DNA from: Alishewanella metallidurans
GTDB taxonomy: Bacteria; Pseudomonadota; Gammaproteobacteria; Enterobacterales; Alteromonadaceae
Assembly (NCBI RefSeq): GCF_036983985.1
Contig: NZ_JALAHQ010000001.1
Coordinates: 372,001 to 436,000 of the forward strand
Reading direction: 5' to 3'
DNA: 64,000 nt
Part shown: positions 50,047 through 58,872 of the stretch, piece by piece
How positions within the stretch are numbered: the first letter of the stretch is position 1
How the letters are laid out: the number at the start of each line of letters is the position of its first letter
Position numbers and translations under genes: made by a program
Notes under the pieces: generated by a model
Databases searched by the model: none
The model's input: only the letters and a program-made list of their open reading frames with translations
Told to the model about the DNA's origin: nothing

Positions 50047-51177
50047 TTGTCTAAGTCCGCCCTGCTCGTACTGGAAGACGGCACCGTATTTCACGGTACA
50101 GCCATTGGCGCTAAAGGAGTTTCTGTAGGTGAAGTGGTGTTCAACACTTCGATGACCGGGTATCAAGAAATATTAACAGATCCCTCATACGCAGAACAAA
50201 TCGTCACTCTTACTTATCCGCATATTGGTAACACCGGCACAAACGCTGAAGATGAAGAATCAAATCAGGTTTGGGCTAAAGGTTTAATAATCAGAGATTT
50301 ACCACTTCTTTCAAGTAACTTCCGTAATCAACAATCTTTAACCGACTACCTCTCTGCACACAATGTTGTGGGTATTGCTGATATTGACACCCGTAAGCTA
50401 ACCCGAATTCTGCGCGAAAAAGGCACACAAAACGGCTGTATTATTGCCGGTGATAACCTTGATGCAGCTAAAGCCTTGCAGTTAGCCAAAGATTTTCCTG
50501 GTTTGGCTGGTATGGATTTAGCAAAGCAGGTTACAACAAAGCAGCCGTATCCTTGGACTGAAGGGGTTTGGCGTCTGGGTGAAGGTTATAACCAGAATAC
50601 CTCAGGTGAGTTTCATGTGGTTGCCTACGATTTTGGTGTAAAGCGTAATATTTTACGTTCTTTGGCTGAGCGTGGTTGCCGCTTAACGGTAGTACCTGCG
50701 CAAACTTCTGCGGCTGAAGTGCTAGCGATGAAGCCCGATGGGATATTTTTATCAAACGGCCCTGGCGACCCAGCACCTTGCGATTACGCCATTGAAGCGA
50801 TTAAAACTTTTTTAACTACTGATATACCGATGTTTGGTATCTGTTTAGGCCACCAGTTATTGGCTCTAGCTAGTGGTGCACGCACGCTGAAAATGAAATT
50901 TGGTCATCATGGTGCTAACCATCCGGTGCAAATTTTAACTACGAAGCGAGTGATGATTACGGCTCAGAATCACGGTTTTGCGGTAGATGAAACCAGCTTG
51001 CCAGAAACCTTGCGCGCTACTCATAAATCGTTATTTGATGGTACTTTGCAAGGCTTAGAGCGCACAGATAAACCTGCGTTTAGTTTTCAAGGACACCCTG
51101 AGGCTAGCCCTGGACCGTTTGAAGCCGCTGAGCTATTCGACCATTTTATTGCGCTGATGCGTAAACATTCAGCCTAA
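50047..51177 (+). CDS. carA: Carbamoyl-phosphate synthase small subunit CarA
   Basis: CarA is the glutaminase subunit that supplies ammonia to CarB for arginine and pyrimidine synthesis. With a TTG start at 50047 the protein has 376 residues; GGAGG lies 5 bases upstream, and the N-terminus then reads LSKSALLVLEDGT as in E. coli. The longer ATG frame from 49954 runs through the leader hairpins and is not supported. Key motifs are FNTSMTGYQEILTDPSYAEQ, the nucleophile Cys in FGICLGHQLLALASGA, and the His-Glu pair in GHPEASPGPFEAAELFDHF. carB follows 30 bp later. Confidence 0.96.
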   Translation: MSKSALLVLEDGTVFHGTAIGAKGVSVGEVVFNTSMTGYQEILTDPSYAEQIVTLTYPHIGNTGTNAEDEESNQVWAKGLIIRDLPLLSSNFRNQQSLTDYLSAHNVVGIADIDTRKLTRILREKGTQNGCIIAGDNLDAAKALQLAKDFPGLAGMDLAKQVTTKQPYPWTEGVWRLGEGYNQNTSGEFHVVAYDFGVKRNILRSLAERGCRLTVVPAQTSAAEVLAMKPDGIFLSNGPGDPAPCDYAIEAIKTFLTTDIPMFGICLGHQLLALASGARTLKMKFGHHGANHPVQILTTKRVMITAQNHGFAVDETSLPETLRATHKSLFDGTLQGLERTDKPAFSFQGHPEASPGPFEAAELFDHFIALMRKHSA

Positions 51178-51207
51178 GCAAACACGAATTACGGAGACTC
51201 AGACGCA

Positions 51208-54200
51208 ATGCCAAAACGTACCGACTTAAAAAGTATTCTTATCTTAGGCGCTGGCCCTATCGTTATCGGTCAAGCTTGTGAGTTTGACTATTCAGGCGCC
51301 CAAGCCTGTAAAGCGCTAAGAGAAGAGGGTTATCGAGTTATTTTAGTTAATTCTAACCCAGCTACTATTATGACCGATCCAGAGATGGCTGATGCTACCT
51401 ATATCGAGCCAATTCATTGGCAAGTAGTAGAGAAAATTATTGAAAAAGAGCGGCCTTGTGCCGTACTGCCCACTATGGGCGGTCAAACCGCACTTAACTG
51501 CGCGTTAGACTTGGAACGTCACGGTGTACTGGCTAAGTACAATGTTGAAATGATTGGCGCAACAGCTGATGCTATTGATAAAGCTGAAGATCGTAACCGT
51601 TTTGATAAAGCGATGCGTGCTATTGGTTTAGCCTGCCCACGTGCCGGTTTTGCTCATTCAATGGAAGAAGCTTTTGCGGTACTAGAAGACATTGGCTTTC
51701 CTTGTATTATTCGTCCGTCATTTACCATGGGTGGCTCAGGCGGTGGTATTGCTTATAACCGCGAAGAATTTGAAGAAATTTGTACTAACGGTTTAGATTT
51801 ATCGCCGACCAAAGAATTATTGATTGATGAATCACTAATTGGCTGGAAAGAGTATGAGATGGAAGTGGTGCGCGATAAAAACGATAACTGCATTATCGTT
51901 TGTTCTATCGAAAACTTCGATCCAATGGGCGTGCATACTGGCGACTCAATTACCGTAGCGCCAGCGCAAACCTTGACCGACAAAGAATATCAGATTATGC
52001 GTAGCGCCTCGTTAGCGATACTGCGTGAAATTGGCGTTGAAACGGGTGGCTCAAACGTACAGTTTGGTATTGACCCTAAAGATGGCCGGATGGTAGTTAT
52101 TGAGATGAACCCACGGGTATCTCGTTCATCTGCATTAGCGTCTAAAGCAACCGGCTTCCCGATTGCCAGAGTAGCGGCAAAGCTGGCGGTGGGTTACACG
52201 CTAGATGAACTGGCGAACGATATTACCGGTGGTAAAACACCTGCATCGTTTGAGCCAAGTATCGATTATGTCGTAACGAAAGTGCCACGCTTTAACTTTG
52301 AAAAATTTGCTGGTGCTAACGATCGCTTAACCACACAGATGAAATCGGTTGGCGAAGTGATGGCAATTGGTCGTAACCAACAAGAATCATTACAAAAAGC
52401 GTTACGTAGCTTAGAAACTGGCATGTCAGGCTTAGATCCTATTATTGATTTAACCAGAACCGATGCCAAAGACATTATTATTCGTGAATTAAAAGAGCCG
52501 GGTGCCGATCGTATTTGGTACATCGGTGATGCATTCCGCTTTGGTATGTCAATTGACGATATTTTTGCTCTAACCAACATTGATCCTTGGTTTTTAGTGC
52601 AAATTGAAGATTTAATTAAAGAAGAGGCCACCTTAGCCGCTGCGGGCTTTGCTGGTTTAGATAAAGCCGCTATAGCTCGGGTAAAACGGAAAGGTTTCGC
52701 CGATAAACGTATTGCCGATGTATTAGGTGTTAGCGAAAACGAAGTGCGTAAAAAACGCCACAGTTTTGCTATTCACCCAGTATACAAACGGGTTGACACC
52801 TGTGCCGCTGAATTTGCTTCAGATACCGCTTATATGTACTCCACTTACGATGAAGAATGTGAAGCCGCAACCACTAATCGCGATAAAATCATGATTATTG
52901 GCGGTGGACCAAACCGTATCGGTCAAGGTATCGAGTTTGATTACTGTTGTGTGCACGCGGCATTAGCGCTGCGTGAAGATGGTTATGAAACCATTATGAT
53001 CAACTGTAACCCAGAAACCGTATCAACCGATTATGACACCTCAGATCGCTTGTACTTCGAGCCAATTACTTTAGAAGACGTATTAGAAATAGTGCGTAAA
53101 GAGCAGCCCAAAGGTGTGATCGTGCAATACGGCGGCCAAACGCCGCTAAAATTAGCCCGTGCCTTAGAAGCTAACGGCGTGCCAATTATTGGTACTTCGC
53201 CTGATGCGATAGACCGTGCTGAAGACCGCGAGCGTTTCCAGCAAGCGGTAGTGCGCTTAGGCTTAAAGCAGCCGAAAAACGCCACCGTTACTAGTGTTGA
53301 AGAAGCCTTAAGTAAAGCGGCTGATATTGGTTTTCCAATGGTAGTGCGCCCGTCTTATGTACTAGGTGGTCGCGCCATGGAAATTGTCTATGACGAACCA
53401 GATTTACGTCGTTATATGACTGAAGCCGTAAGTGTGTCGAATGACTCTCCGGTACTGTTAGATAACTTCTTAGACGATGCTATTGAAGTCGATGTTGACG
53501 CTATTTGTGACGGCACAGAAGTGGTTATTGGCGGCATTATGGAGCATATCGAACAAGCCGGTGTGCATTCTGGCGACTCGGCCTGTTCGTTACCACCGCA
53601 TTCGTTATCAGCTGAAATACAAGACGTGATGCGCGACCAAGTGCGTAAATTAGCGTTAGAGCTGGGCGTTGTAGGCTTAATGAATACGCAGTTTGCGGTT
53701 AAAGATAACGAAGTGTATTTAATCGAAGTTAACCCACGCGCTGCACGTACTGTGCCCTTTGTGTCGAAAGCAACCGGTGTTGCCGTGGCGAAAATCGGTG
53801 CGCGTTGTATGGTTGGCCAGTCTTTAGCGTCGCAAGGTGTAACCAAAGAAGTGATCCCACCTTACTACTCAGTTAAAGAAGTGGTTATTCCGTTTAACAA
53901 GTTCCCAGGTGTTGACCCTATTCTTGGCCCTGAAATGCGTTCTACTGGCGAAGTAATGGGTGTGGGCGAAACCTTTAGCTCGGCGTTCTCAAAAGGCCAG
54001 CTAGGTGCAAGTACTTACATTCCTACTGGAGGTAGAGCCTTGCTTTCGGTACGAGACAGCGATAAAGTGCGCGTAGTTGAATTAGCTAAATTAATGGTAA
54101 GCAAAGGTTTTGAGCTTGATGCTACCGGTGGTACAGCTAAAGCATTACAAGCTGCAGGTATCGAATGTCGTACGGTGAACAAAGTATTTGAAGGCCGGCC

Positions 54201-54429
54201 GCATATTCTCGATAGAATTAAAAACGGTGAATACAGCTATATTGTGAATACTACCGATGGTCGTAAAGCAATAGAAGACTCTAAAGTGATTCGCCGCGGT
54301 ACGTTGCAGCATAAAGCCAATTACACCACAACCCTAAATGCCGCCTTTGCTACTGTAGAATCCAGTGCAGCCAGTGCATTTGAAAGTGTTGTTTCGGTGC
54401 AGGAACTACATAAGAGAGTAAACGGATGA
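51208..54429 (+). CDS. carB: Carbamoyl-phosphate synthase large subunit CarB
   Basis: CarB makes carbamoyl phosphate from bicarbonate, ammonia and two ATP. The 1073-residue length is standard. The two homologous ATP-grasp halves are visible, each starting with a glycine-rich loop (ILILGAGPIVIGQACEFDYSG and IMIIGGGPNRIGQGIEFDYCC; listed partially here by position 10 and 560) and each with an NPR motif (EMNPRVSRSSALASKATG, EVNPRAARTVPFVSKATG). The C-terminal MGS-like domain that binds regulators starts near residue 935. It overlaps greA by 4 bp (ATGA). Confidence 0.98.
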   Translation: MPKRTDLKSILILGAGPIVIGQACEFDYSGAQACKALREEGYRVILVNSNPATIMTDPEMADATYIEPIHWQVVEKIIEKERPCAVLPTMGGQTALNCALDLERHGVLAKYNVEMIGATADAIDKAEDRNRFDKAMRAIGLACPRAGFAHSMEEAFAVLEDIGFPCIIRPSFTMGGSGGGIAYNREEFEEICTNGLDLSPTKELLIDESLIGWKEYEMEVVRDKNDNCIIVCSIENFDPMGVHTGDSITVAPAQTLTDKEYQIMRSASLAILREIGVETGGSNVQFGIDPKDGRMVVIEMNPRVSRSSALASKATGFPIARVAAKLAVGYTLDELANDITGGKTPASFEPSIDYVVTKVPRFNFEKFAGANDRLTTQMKSVGEVMAIGRNQQESLQKALRSLETGMSGLDPIIDLTRTDAKDIIIRELKEPGADRIWYIGDAFRFGMSIDDIFALTNIDPWFLVQIEDLIKEEATLAAAGFAGLDKAAIARVKRKGFADKRIADVLGVSENEVRKKRHSFAIHPVYKRVDTCAAEFASDTAYMYSTYDEECEAATTNRDKIMIIGGGPNRIGQGIEFDYCCVHAALALREDGYETIMINCNPETVSTDYDTSDRLYFEPITLEDVLEIVRKEQPKGVIVQYGGQTPLKLARALEANGVPIIGTSPDAIDRAEDRERFQQAVVRLGLKQPKNATVTSVEEALSKAADIGFPMVVRPSYVLGGRAMEIVYDEPDLRRYMTEAVSVSNDSPVLLDNFLDDAIEVDVDAICDGTEVVIGGIMEHIEQAGVHSGDSACSLPPHSLSAEIQDVMRDQVRKLALELGVVGLMNTQFAVKDNEVYLIEVNPRAARTVPFVSKATGVAVAKIGARCMVGQSLASQGVTKEVIPPYYSVKEVVIPFNKFPGVDPILGPEMRSTGEVMGVGETFSSAFSKGQLGASTYIPTGGRALLSVRDSDKVRVVELAKLMVSKGFELDATGGTAKALQAAGIECRTVNKVFEGRPHILDRIKNGEYSYIVNTTDGRKAIEDSKVIRRGTLQHKANYTTTLNAAFATVESSAASAFESVVSVQELHKRVNG

Positions 54430-54902
54430 GTCAAATTCCGATGACAGTTCAAGGCGCAGAGCGATTGCGTGCTGAACTGCATGAACTTAAATCGGTTAAA
54501 CGGCCAATTATTATTCAGGCTATTGCTACCGCACGTGAGCACGGCGACTTGAAAGAGAACGCCGAGTATCACGCTGCGCGTGAGCAGCAAGGGTTTTGCG
54601 AAGGGCGGATCCAAGATATTGAAGCCAAGTTATCTAACGCGCAGATTATTGATATCAGTAAGTTAGCTAACACTGGCAAAGTTATTTTTGGCTCTACGGT
54701 AACTATTCTGAATCTTGATAGCGAAGAAGAAGTAACCTATCGCATTGTTGGCGACGATGAAGCCGATATTAAAAGCAACTTAATATCGATTAATTCGCCA
54801 ATAGCACGGGGCTTAATAGGTAAAATGGCTGACGATGTTGCAAACATTACCACACCAAAAGGTGTGGTAGAGTTTGAAATTGTCGCAGTGCAATATATCT
54901 AA
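54426..54902 (+). CDS. greA: Transcription elongation factor GreA
   Basis: GreA rescues backtracked RNA polymerase by stimulating transcript cleavage. The 158-residue protein has the N-terminal coiled coil with the acidic tip (AREHGDLKENAEYHAAREQQ) and the C-terminal FKBP-like domain with GSTVTILNLDSEEEVTYRIVG and SPIARGLIGK. Length equals E. coli GreA (158). Translation is coupled to carB through the ATGA overlap, and a strong terminator follows. Confidence 0.97.
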   Translation: MSQIPMTVQGAERLRAELHELKSVKRPIIIQAIATAREHGDLKENAEYHAAREQQGFCEGRIQDIEAKLSNAQIIDISKLANTGKVIFGSTVTILNLDSEEEVTYRIVGDDEADIKSNLISINSPIARGLIGKMADDVANITTPKGVVEFEIVAVQYI

Positions 54903-54916
54903 CGAGCTCGGATATT

Positions 54917-54942
54917 AAAAAAGCGCCTTCAGGCGCTTTTTT
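54917..54942. terminator. Bidirectional terminator between greA and yhbY
   Basis: AAAAAAGCGCCT-TC-AGGCGCTTTTTT is a perfect 12-bp stem with A/T tails on both sides, between convergent genes. Confidence 0.93.
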
Positions 54943-54957
54943 AATACTAAATACGGG

Positions 54958-55254
54958 TTAACCGCGTGGTATATGAATTTTCTTGTGTTCAGACGGGCGG
55001 AACAATACCAAGGTTTTACCGATAACTTGTACCTTGTGCGCTTTAGTTTCACGAATGATAGCGTCCATAATTAACACTTTTTCTTCGCGATCTTCAGTAG
55101 GTACTTTAATTTTAATTAGCTCATGAAAATTAAGAGCAACTTCTATTTCGGCAATAACACCTTCCGTTAAACCGTTATTACCAAGTAGAATAACTGGCTT
55201 AAGTTCGTGCGCTTTGGCTTTTAAAAACTGTTTTTGTTTATTGGTTAAGCTCAT
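54958..55254 (-). CDS. yhbY: Ribosome assembly RNA-binding protein YhbY
   Basis: A 98-residue CRM-domain protein that binds pre-50S ribosomal particles. Motifs are LTNKQKQFLKAKAHELKPV, ILLGNNGLTEGVIAEIEVAL (the GxxG-type loop) and HELIKIKVP, then TLVLFRPSEHKK. It is divergent from rlmE, which also modifies the large subunit, the same order as in E. coli. Confidence 0.96.
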   Translation of the reverse strand: MSLTNKQKQFLKAKAHELKPVILLGNNGLTEGVIAEIEVALNFHELIKIKVPTEDREEKVLIMDAIIRETKAHKVQVIGKTLVLFRPSEHKKIHIPRG

Positions 55255-55279
55255 AAAATGACTATTTCCGCAGATAACG

Positions 55280-55306
55280 CTTGAATTTTCGTTATTGTAA
55301 CGCCAT
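55280..55306 (+). promoter_or_regulatory. Sigma-32-like promoter of rlmE-ftsH
   Basis: CTTGAA (55280-55285), a 15-base spacer and CGCCAT (55301-55306, followed by CT) match the RpoH consensus with one -10 mismatch. It lies 31 bp before rlmE. In E. coli the same operon is heat-shock controlled. Confidence 0.8.
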
Positions 55307-55337
55307 CTAACCCATAAGACTAATTAAGAGTGATAGC

Positions 55338-55967
55338 ATGAGCAAGAAAAAACGCTCTGGTAGTTCAACCCGCTGGTTACAAGAGCATTTAAGTGACCAC
55401 TTTGTGCACAAAGCACAAAAGCTAGGTTTAAGATCGCGTGCCGCTTTTAAGTTAGAAGAAATTAATCAGCAAGACAAGTTGATTAGAACGGGCATGACGG
55501 TAGTTGATTTAGGCTCTGCGCCGGGCAGTTGGTCAAAATTTTGTGTTGGCTTAGTGGGAGATAAAGGCACTATTATTGCTTGTGATATTTTGCCGATGGA
55601 CCCGATAAACGGTGTGAGTTTTTTGCAGGGTGATTTTCGTGAAGGTGATGTATTAAATGCATTGCTAAACCGAATTAACGGCCAGAACGTAGATGTGGTA
55701 TTGTCTGATATGGCACCCAATATGAGCGGAAATGACACCATAGATCAGGCTCGCTCATACTATCTGGTCGAGCTAGCTTTAGATATGTGTAGCAAAGTAT
55801 TGAAGCAAAATGGTAGTTTTGTGGTCAAAGTATTTCATGGTGAAGGCTTCGAGCAATTTGTAAAAGATGTGCGCGCCGCTTTTACCACAGTAAAAATTCG
55901 TAAGCCCGATTCGTCCCGTGCGCGTTCACGTGAGACATATATCGTGGCGACCGGCTTTAAACTCTAG
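55338..55967 (+). CDS. rlmE: 23S rRNA (uridine(2552)-2'-O)-methyltransferase RlmE
   Basis: RlmE (RrmJ/FtsJ) methylates U2552 of 23S rRNA late in 50S assembly. The 209-residue length equals E. coli. Motifs are KLGLRSRAAFKLEEINQQDKL, the SAM loop VDLGSAPGSWSKF, LSDMAPNMSG, and VVKVFHGEGFEQFVKDVR with the catalytic lysines. The C-terminal KPDSSRARSRETYIVATGF is diagnostic. It shares the sigma-32-like promoter with ftsH, which starts 49 bp later. Confidence 0.97.
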   Translation: MSKKKRSGSSTRWLQEHLSDHFVHKAQKLGLRSRAAFKLEEINQQDKLIRTGMTVVDLGSAPGSWSKFCVGLVGDKGTIIACDILPMDPINGVSFLQGDFREGDVLNALLNRINGQNVDVVLSDMAPNMSGNDTIDQARSYYLVELALDMCSKVLKQNGSFVVKVFHGEGFEQFVKDVRAAFTTVKIRKPDSSRARSRETYIVATGFKL

Positions 55968-56016
55968 TAAAGTAGCTGGGTAATTTTATGATTTTCGTTA
56001 AGAAGAGGTTATAACC

Positions 56017-57948
56017 TTGAGTGACATGGCAAAGAATTTGATTGTCTGGTTAGTGATCGCCGTCGTATTAATGTCGGTGTTCAATAGTTTTGGCCCTGGC
56101 GATAGCAGCGAGCGGCAAACCAGCTACACCCAGTTTATCAAAGAGGTAAACCAAGGGCAGATCCGCGAAGTCAAAGTAGACCGCACTGGTGTAATAACGG
56201 GTGTGAAACGCAGTGGCGAGCGCTTTGAAACCGTGATCCCAACCGGTTACGACGCGAAGCTAAACGACGACCTGATTAAAAACGGCGTTGATTCTTTTGG
56301 TAGTAAGCCAGAAGAAAGTAGCTGGTTGGCAACTATCTTTATTTCTTGGTTCCCGATGTTACTGCTTATCGGCGTATGGATTTTCTTTATGCGTCAAATG
56401 CAAGGCGGTGGTGGTAAAGGCGCAATGTCGTTTGGTAAAAGCAAAGCGCGCTTAATGGGCGAAGACCAAATTAAAACGACGTTTGCTGATGTTGCGGGTT
56501 GTGATGAAGCCAAAGAAGAAGTGTCGGAGTTGGTTGATTACTTGAAAGATCCCTCACGGTTTCAAAAGCTCGGTGGCCGTATTCCTAAAGGTATCTTATT
56601 AGTTGGCCCACCTGGTACGGGTAAAACTTTATTAGCTAAAGCCATTGCTGGTGAAGCTAAGGTGCCGTTTTTTACTATTTCAGGCTCAGACTTCGTTGAA
56701 ATGTTTGTTGGTGTTGGTGCTTCACGTGTACGTGACATGTTTGAACAGGCAAAAAAAGCCTCGCCTTGTATCATCTTTATCGACGAAATTGACGCAGTAG
56801 GCCGTCAACGTGGTGCCGGTTTAGGTGGTGGTCATGATGAGCGTGAGCAAACATTAAACCAAATGCTAGTAGAAATGGATGGGTTTGATGGCAATGAGGG
56901 TATCATCATTATTGCTGCAACTAACCGTCCTGACGTATTAGACCCAGCATTGCTGCGTCCAGGTCGTTTTGACCGTCAAGTGGTAGTTGGTTTACCTGAC
57001 GTTAAAGGCCGCGAACAAATTTTAAAGGTACATATGCGTAAAGTACCTTTAGCTGAGGGCGTTGAGCCATCGGTTATTGCCCGTGGTACACCGGGTTTCT
57101 CAGGTGCCGACTTAGCTAACTTAGTTAACGAAGCCGCGTTATTTGCTGCTCGCACTAACCGTCGTGTGGTATCAATGGATGAGTTTGAAAAAGCCAAAGA
57201 TAAAATTATGATGGGTTCAGAACGTCGCTCTATGGTGATGACTGAGAAAGAAAAAGAAATGACGGCGTACCATGAAGCTGGACACGCTATTGTTGGTCGT
57301 TTAGTGCCAGATCATGATCCTGTGTACAAAGTGAGCATTATTCCGCGTGGTCGTGCATTGGGTGTCACTATGTATTTACCCGAGCGTGATAGGGTATCGC
57401 ACAGCAAGCGACATTTGGAAAGTATGATTAGCTCGTTGTTTGGCGGTCGTATTGCTGAAGAAGTGATCTATGGTTTTGAGCATGTTACTACTGGCGCCTC
57501 TAACGATATTGAACGTGCTACCGACTTAGCCCGCAAAATGGTAACGCAGTGGGGCTTCTCAGAAAAATTAGGTCCGTTACTGTACGCTGATGAAGAAGGC
57601 GAAGTGTTTTTAGGTCGTTCAGTGTCAAAAAATAAGCATATGTCAGAAGATACCGTTAAGGCTATTGATGCAGAAATACGTGATTTCATCGACCGCAACT
57701 ACGACAGAGCAAAAGCGCTAATTGAAGAAAATATGGATGTATTGCATTCAATGAAAGATGCGCTAATGAAGTACGAAACTATTGATGCTAAACAAATTGA
57801 CGATTTGATGGCAAGGCGCGAAGTGCGTCAACCAGAAAACTGGGAGCCGCGCGAAAAAAGCGGTTCTGACGATACGCCAGACACGAAAGCGAGTAGTGAT
57901 GATGATACCGTCGTATCAGCGAAGCCTTCAGAGGGCAACCTGCACTAA
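56017..57948 (+). CDS. ftsH: ATP-dependent zinc metalloprotease FtsH
   Basis: FtsH is a membrane AAA+ protease; in E. coli it degrades sigma-32, LpxC and unassembled membrane proteins. The 643-residue protein has two N-terminal membrane helices (residues 7-25 and about 103-122), Walker A GPPGTGKT, Walker B IIFIDEIDAVG, the second region of homology TNRPDVLDPALLRPGRFDRQ, and the zinc site HEAGH in YHEAGHAIVGRL. The TTG at 56017 gives MSDMAKNLIVWLVIAVVLM as in E. coli; an ATG at 56026 is the alternative. It follows rlmE and ends at a terminator. Confidence 0.98.
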   Translation: MSDMAKNLIVWLVIAVVLMSVFNSFGPGDSSERQTSYTQFIKEVNQGQIREVKVDRTGVITGVKRSGERFETVIPTGYDAKLNDDLIKNGVDSFGSKPEESSWLATIFISWFPMLLLIGVWIFFMRQMQGGGGKGAMSFGKSKARLMGEDQIKTTFADVAGCDEAKEEVSELVDYLKDPSRFQKLGGRIPKGILLVGPPGTGKTLLAKAIAGEAKVPFFTISGSDFVEMFVGVGASRVRDMFEQAKKASPCIIFIDEIDAVGRQRGAGLGGGHDEREQTLNQMLVEMDGFDGNEGIIIIAATNRPDVLDPALLRPGRFDRQVVVGLPDVKGREQILKVHMRKVPLAEGVEPSVIARGTPGFSGADLANLVNEAALFAARTNRRVVSMDEFEKAKDKIMMGSERRSMVMTEKEKEMTAYHEAGHAIVGRLVPDHDPVYKVSIIPRGRALGVTMYLPERDRVSHSKRHLESMISSLFGGRIAEEVIYGFEHVTTGASNDIERATDLARKMVTQWGFSEKLGPLLYADEEGEVFLGRSVSKNKHMSEDTVKAIDAEIRDFIDRNYDRAKALIEENMDVLHSMKDALMKYETIDAKQIDDLMARREVRQPENWEPREKSGSDDTPDTKASSDDDTVVSAKPSEGNLH

Positions 57949-57973
57949 ATTGCTATCCTGCTAAGCATACAAG

Positions 57974-57993
57974 CCCCGGTTCTTCCGGGGTTT
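57974..57993 (+). terminator. Terminator of rlmE-ftsH
   Basis: CCCCGG-TTCTT-CCGGGG followed by TTT, 25 bp after the ftsH stop. Read-through to folP remains possible because the T tract is short. Confidence 0.8.
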
Positions 57994-58035
57994 GCCTTTA
58001 CTAGCAAACGGTTTTATTCAGTAGCTGGAGTATTT

Positions 58036-58869
58036 ATGTTGTTGTCTCTTCCGCGTCAGCGTCAACTTAATTTAACTCGCCCGGTCGTGATGGGTATTTT
58101 AAATATTACGCCAGACTCTTTTTCTGACGGTGGTAAACACCAGCAATTAGATGCTGCGCTGCGCCAAGCGGAACAAATGCTTAACGACGGTGCACTAATT
58201 CTCGATATTGGCGGTGAGTCTACTCGCCCAGGCGCTAACGGTGTTAACGAGCAAGATGAGCTAGCGCGTGTGGTGCCAATCATCAGTGCTATTCGTCAAC
58301 GTTTTGATTGTGTAATTTCTATTGATACCAGTAAAGCGGCGGTAATGTCAGCGGCGATTCAGGCTGGCGCCGATATGATCAATGATGTTCGCGCTTTGCT
58401 TGAGCCTGGGGCATTGGATGTGGCAGTGACCAGCCAAGTGCCAGTGTGCTTAATGCATATGCAGGGCGCGCCACGCAGTATGCAGCACCAACCGCAATAC
58501 CATGATGTGGTAGCCGAAGTTAAGCAGTTTTTATTAACACGGGCCGCCAGCTGTGAACAAGCGGGTGTAAAAAAAGCGAATATTTTACTCGACCCCGGTT
58601 TTGGTTTTGGTAAAAACCTAACGCATAACTATGCGTTGTTGCAGCAATTGTCACAATTTGTTGACACGGGATATCCAGTACTGGCTGGCATGTCGCGTAA
58701 ATCGATGATTGGCCAATTATTAAATATACCGATTAATGAGCGTTTGGCAGGTAGCCTTGCCTGCGCTACTATTGCAGCATTAAATGGTGCACAGATAATT
58801 CGTGTACACGACGTAAAAGAAACCGTGCAAGTGGTCAGGGTTGTGACTGCAATGCAGTATGGAGCATAA
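58036..58869 (+). CDS. folP: Dihydropteroate synthase FolP
   Basis: FolP joins p-aminobenzoate to the pterin in folate synthesis and is the sulfonamide target. The 277-residue protein has MGILNITPDSFSDGGKH, DIGGESTRPGA, CVISIDTSKAAVM, LDPGFGFGKNLTHNY, AGMSRKSMIG and the closing IIRVHDVKETVQ, all typical. It follows ftsH as in E. coli and is separated from glmM by only 3 bp, so the two are one unit. Confidence 0.97.
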   Translation: MLLSLPRQRQLNLTRPVVMGILNITPDSFSDGGKHQQLDAALRQAEQMLNDGALILDIGGESTRPGANGVNEQDELARVVPIISAIRQRFDCVISIDTSKAAVMSAAIQAGADMINDVRALLEPGALDVAVTSQVPVCLMHMQGAPRSMQHQPQYHDVVAEVKQFLLTRAASCEQAGVKKANILLDPGFGFGKNLTHNYALLQQLSQFVDTGYPVLAGMSRKSMIGQLLNIPINERLAGSLACATIAALNGAQIIRVHDVKETVQVVRVVTAMQYGA

Positions 58870-58872
58870 AGG

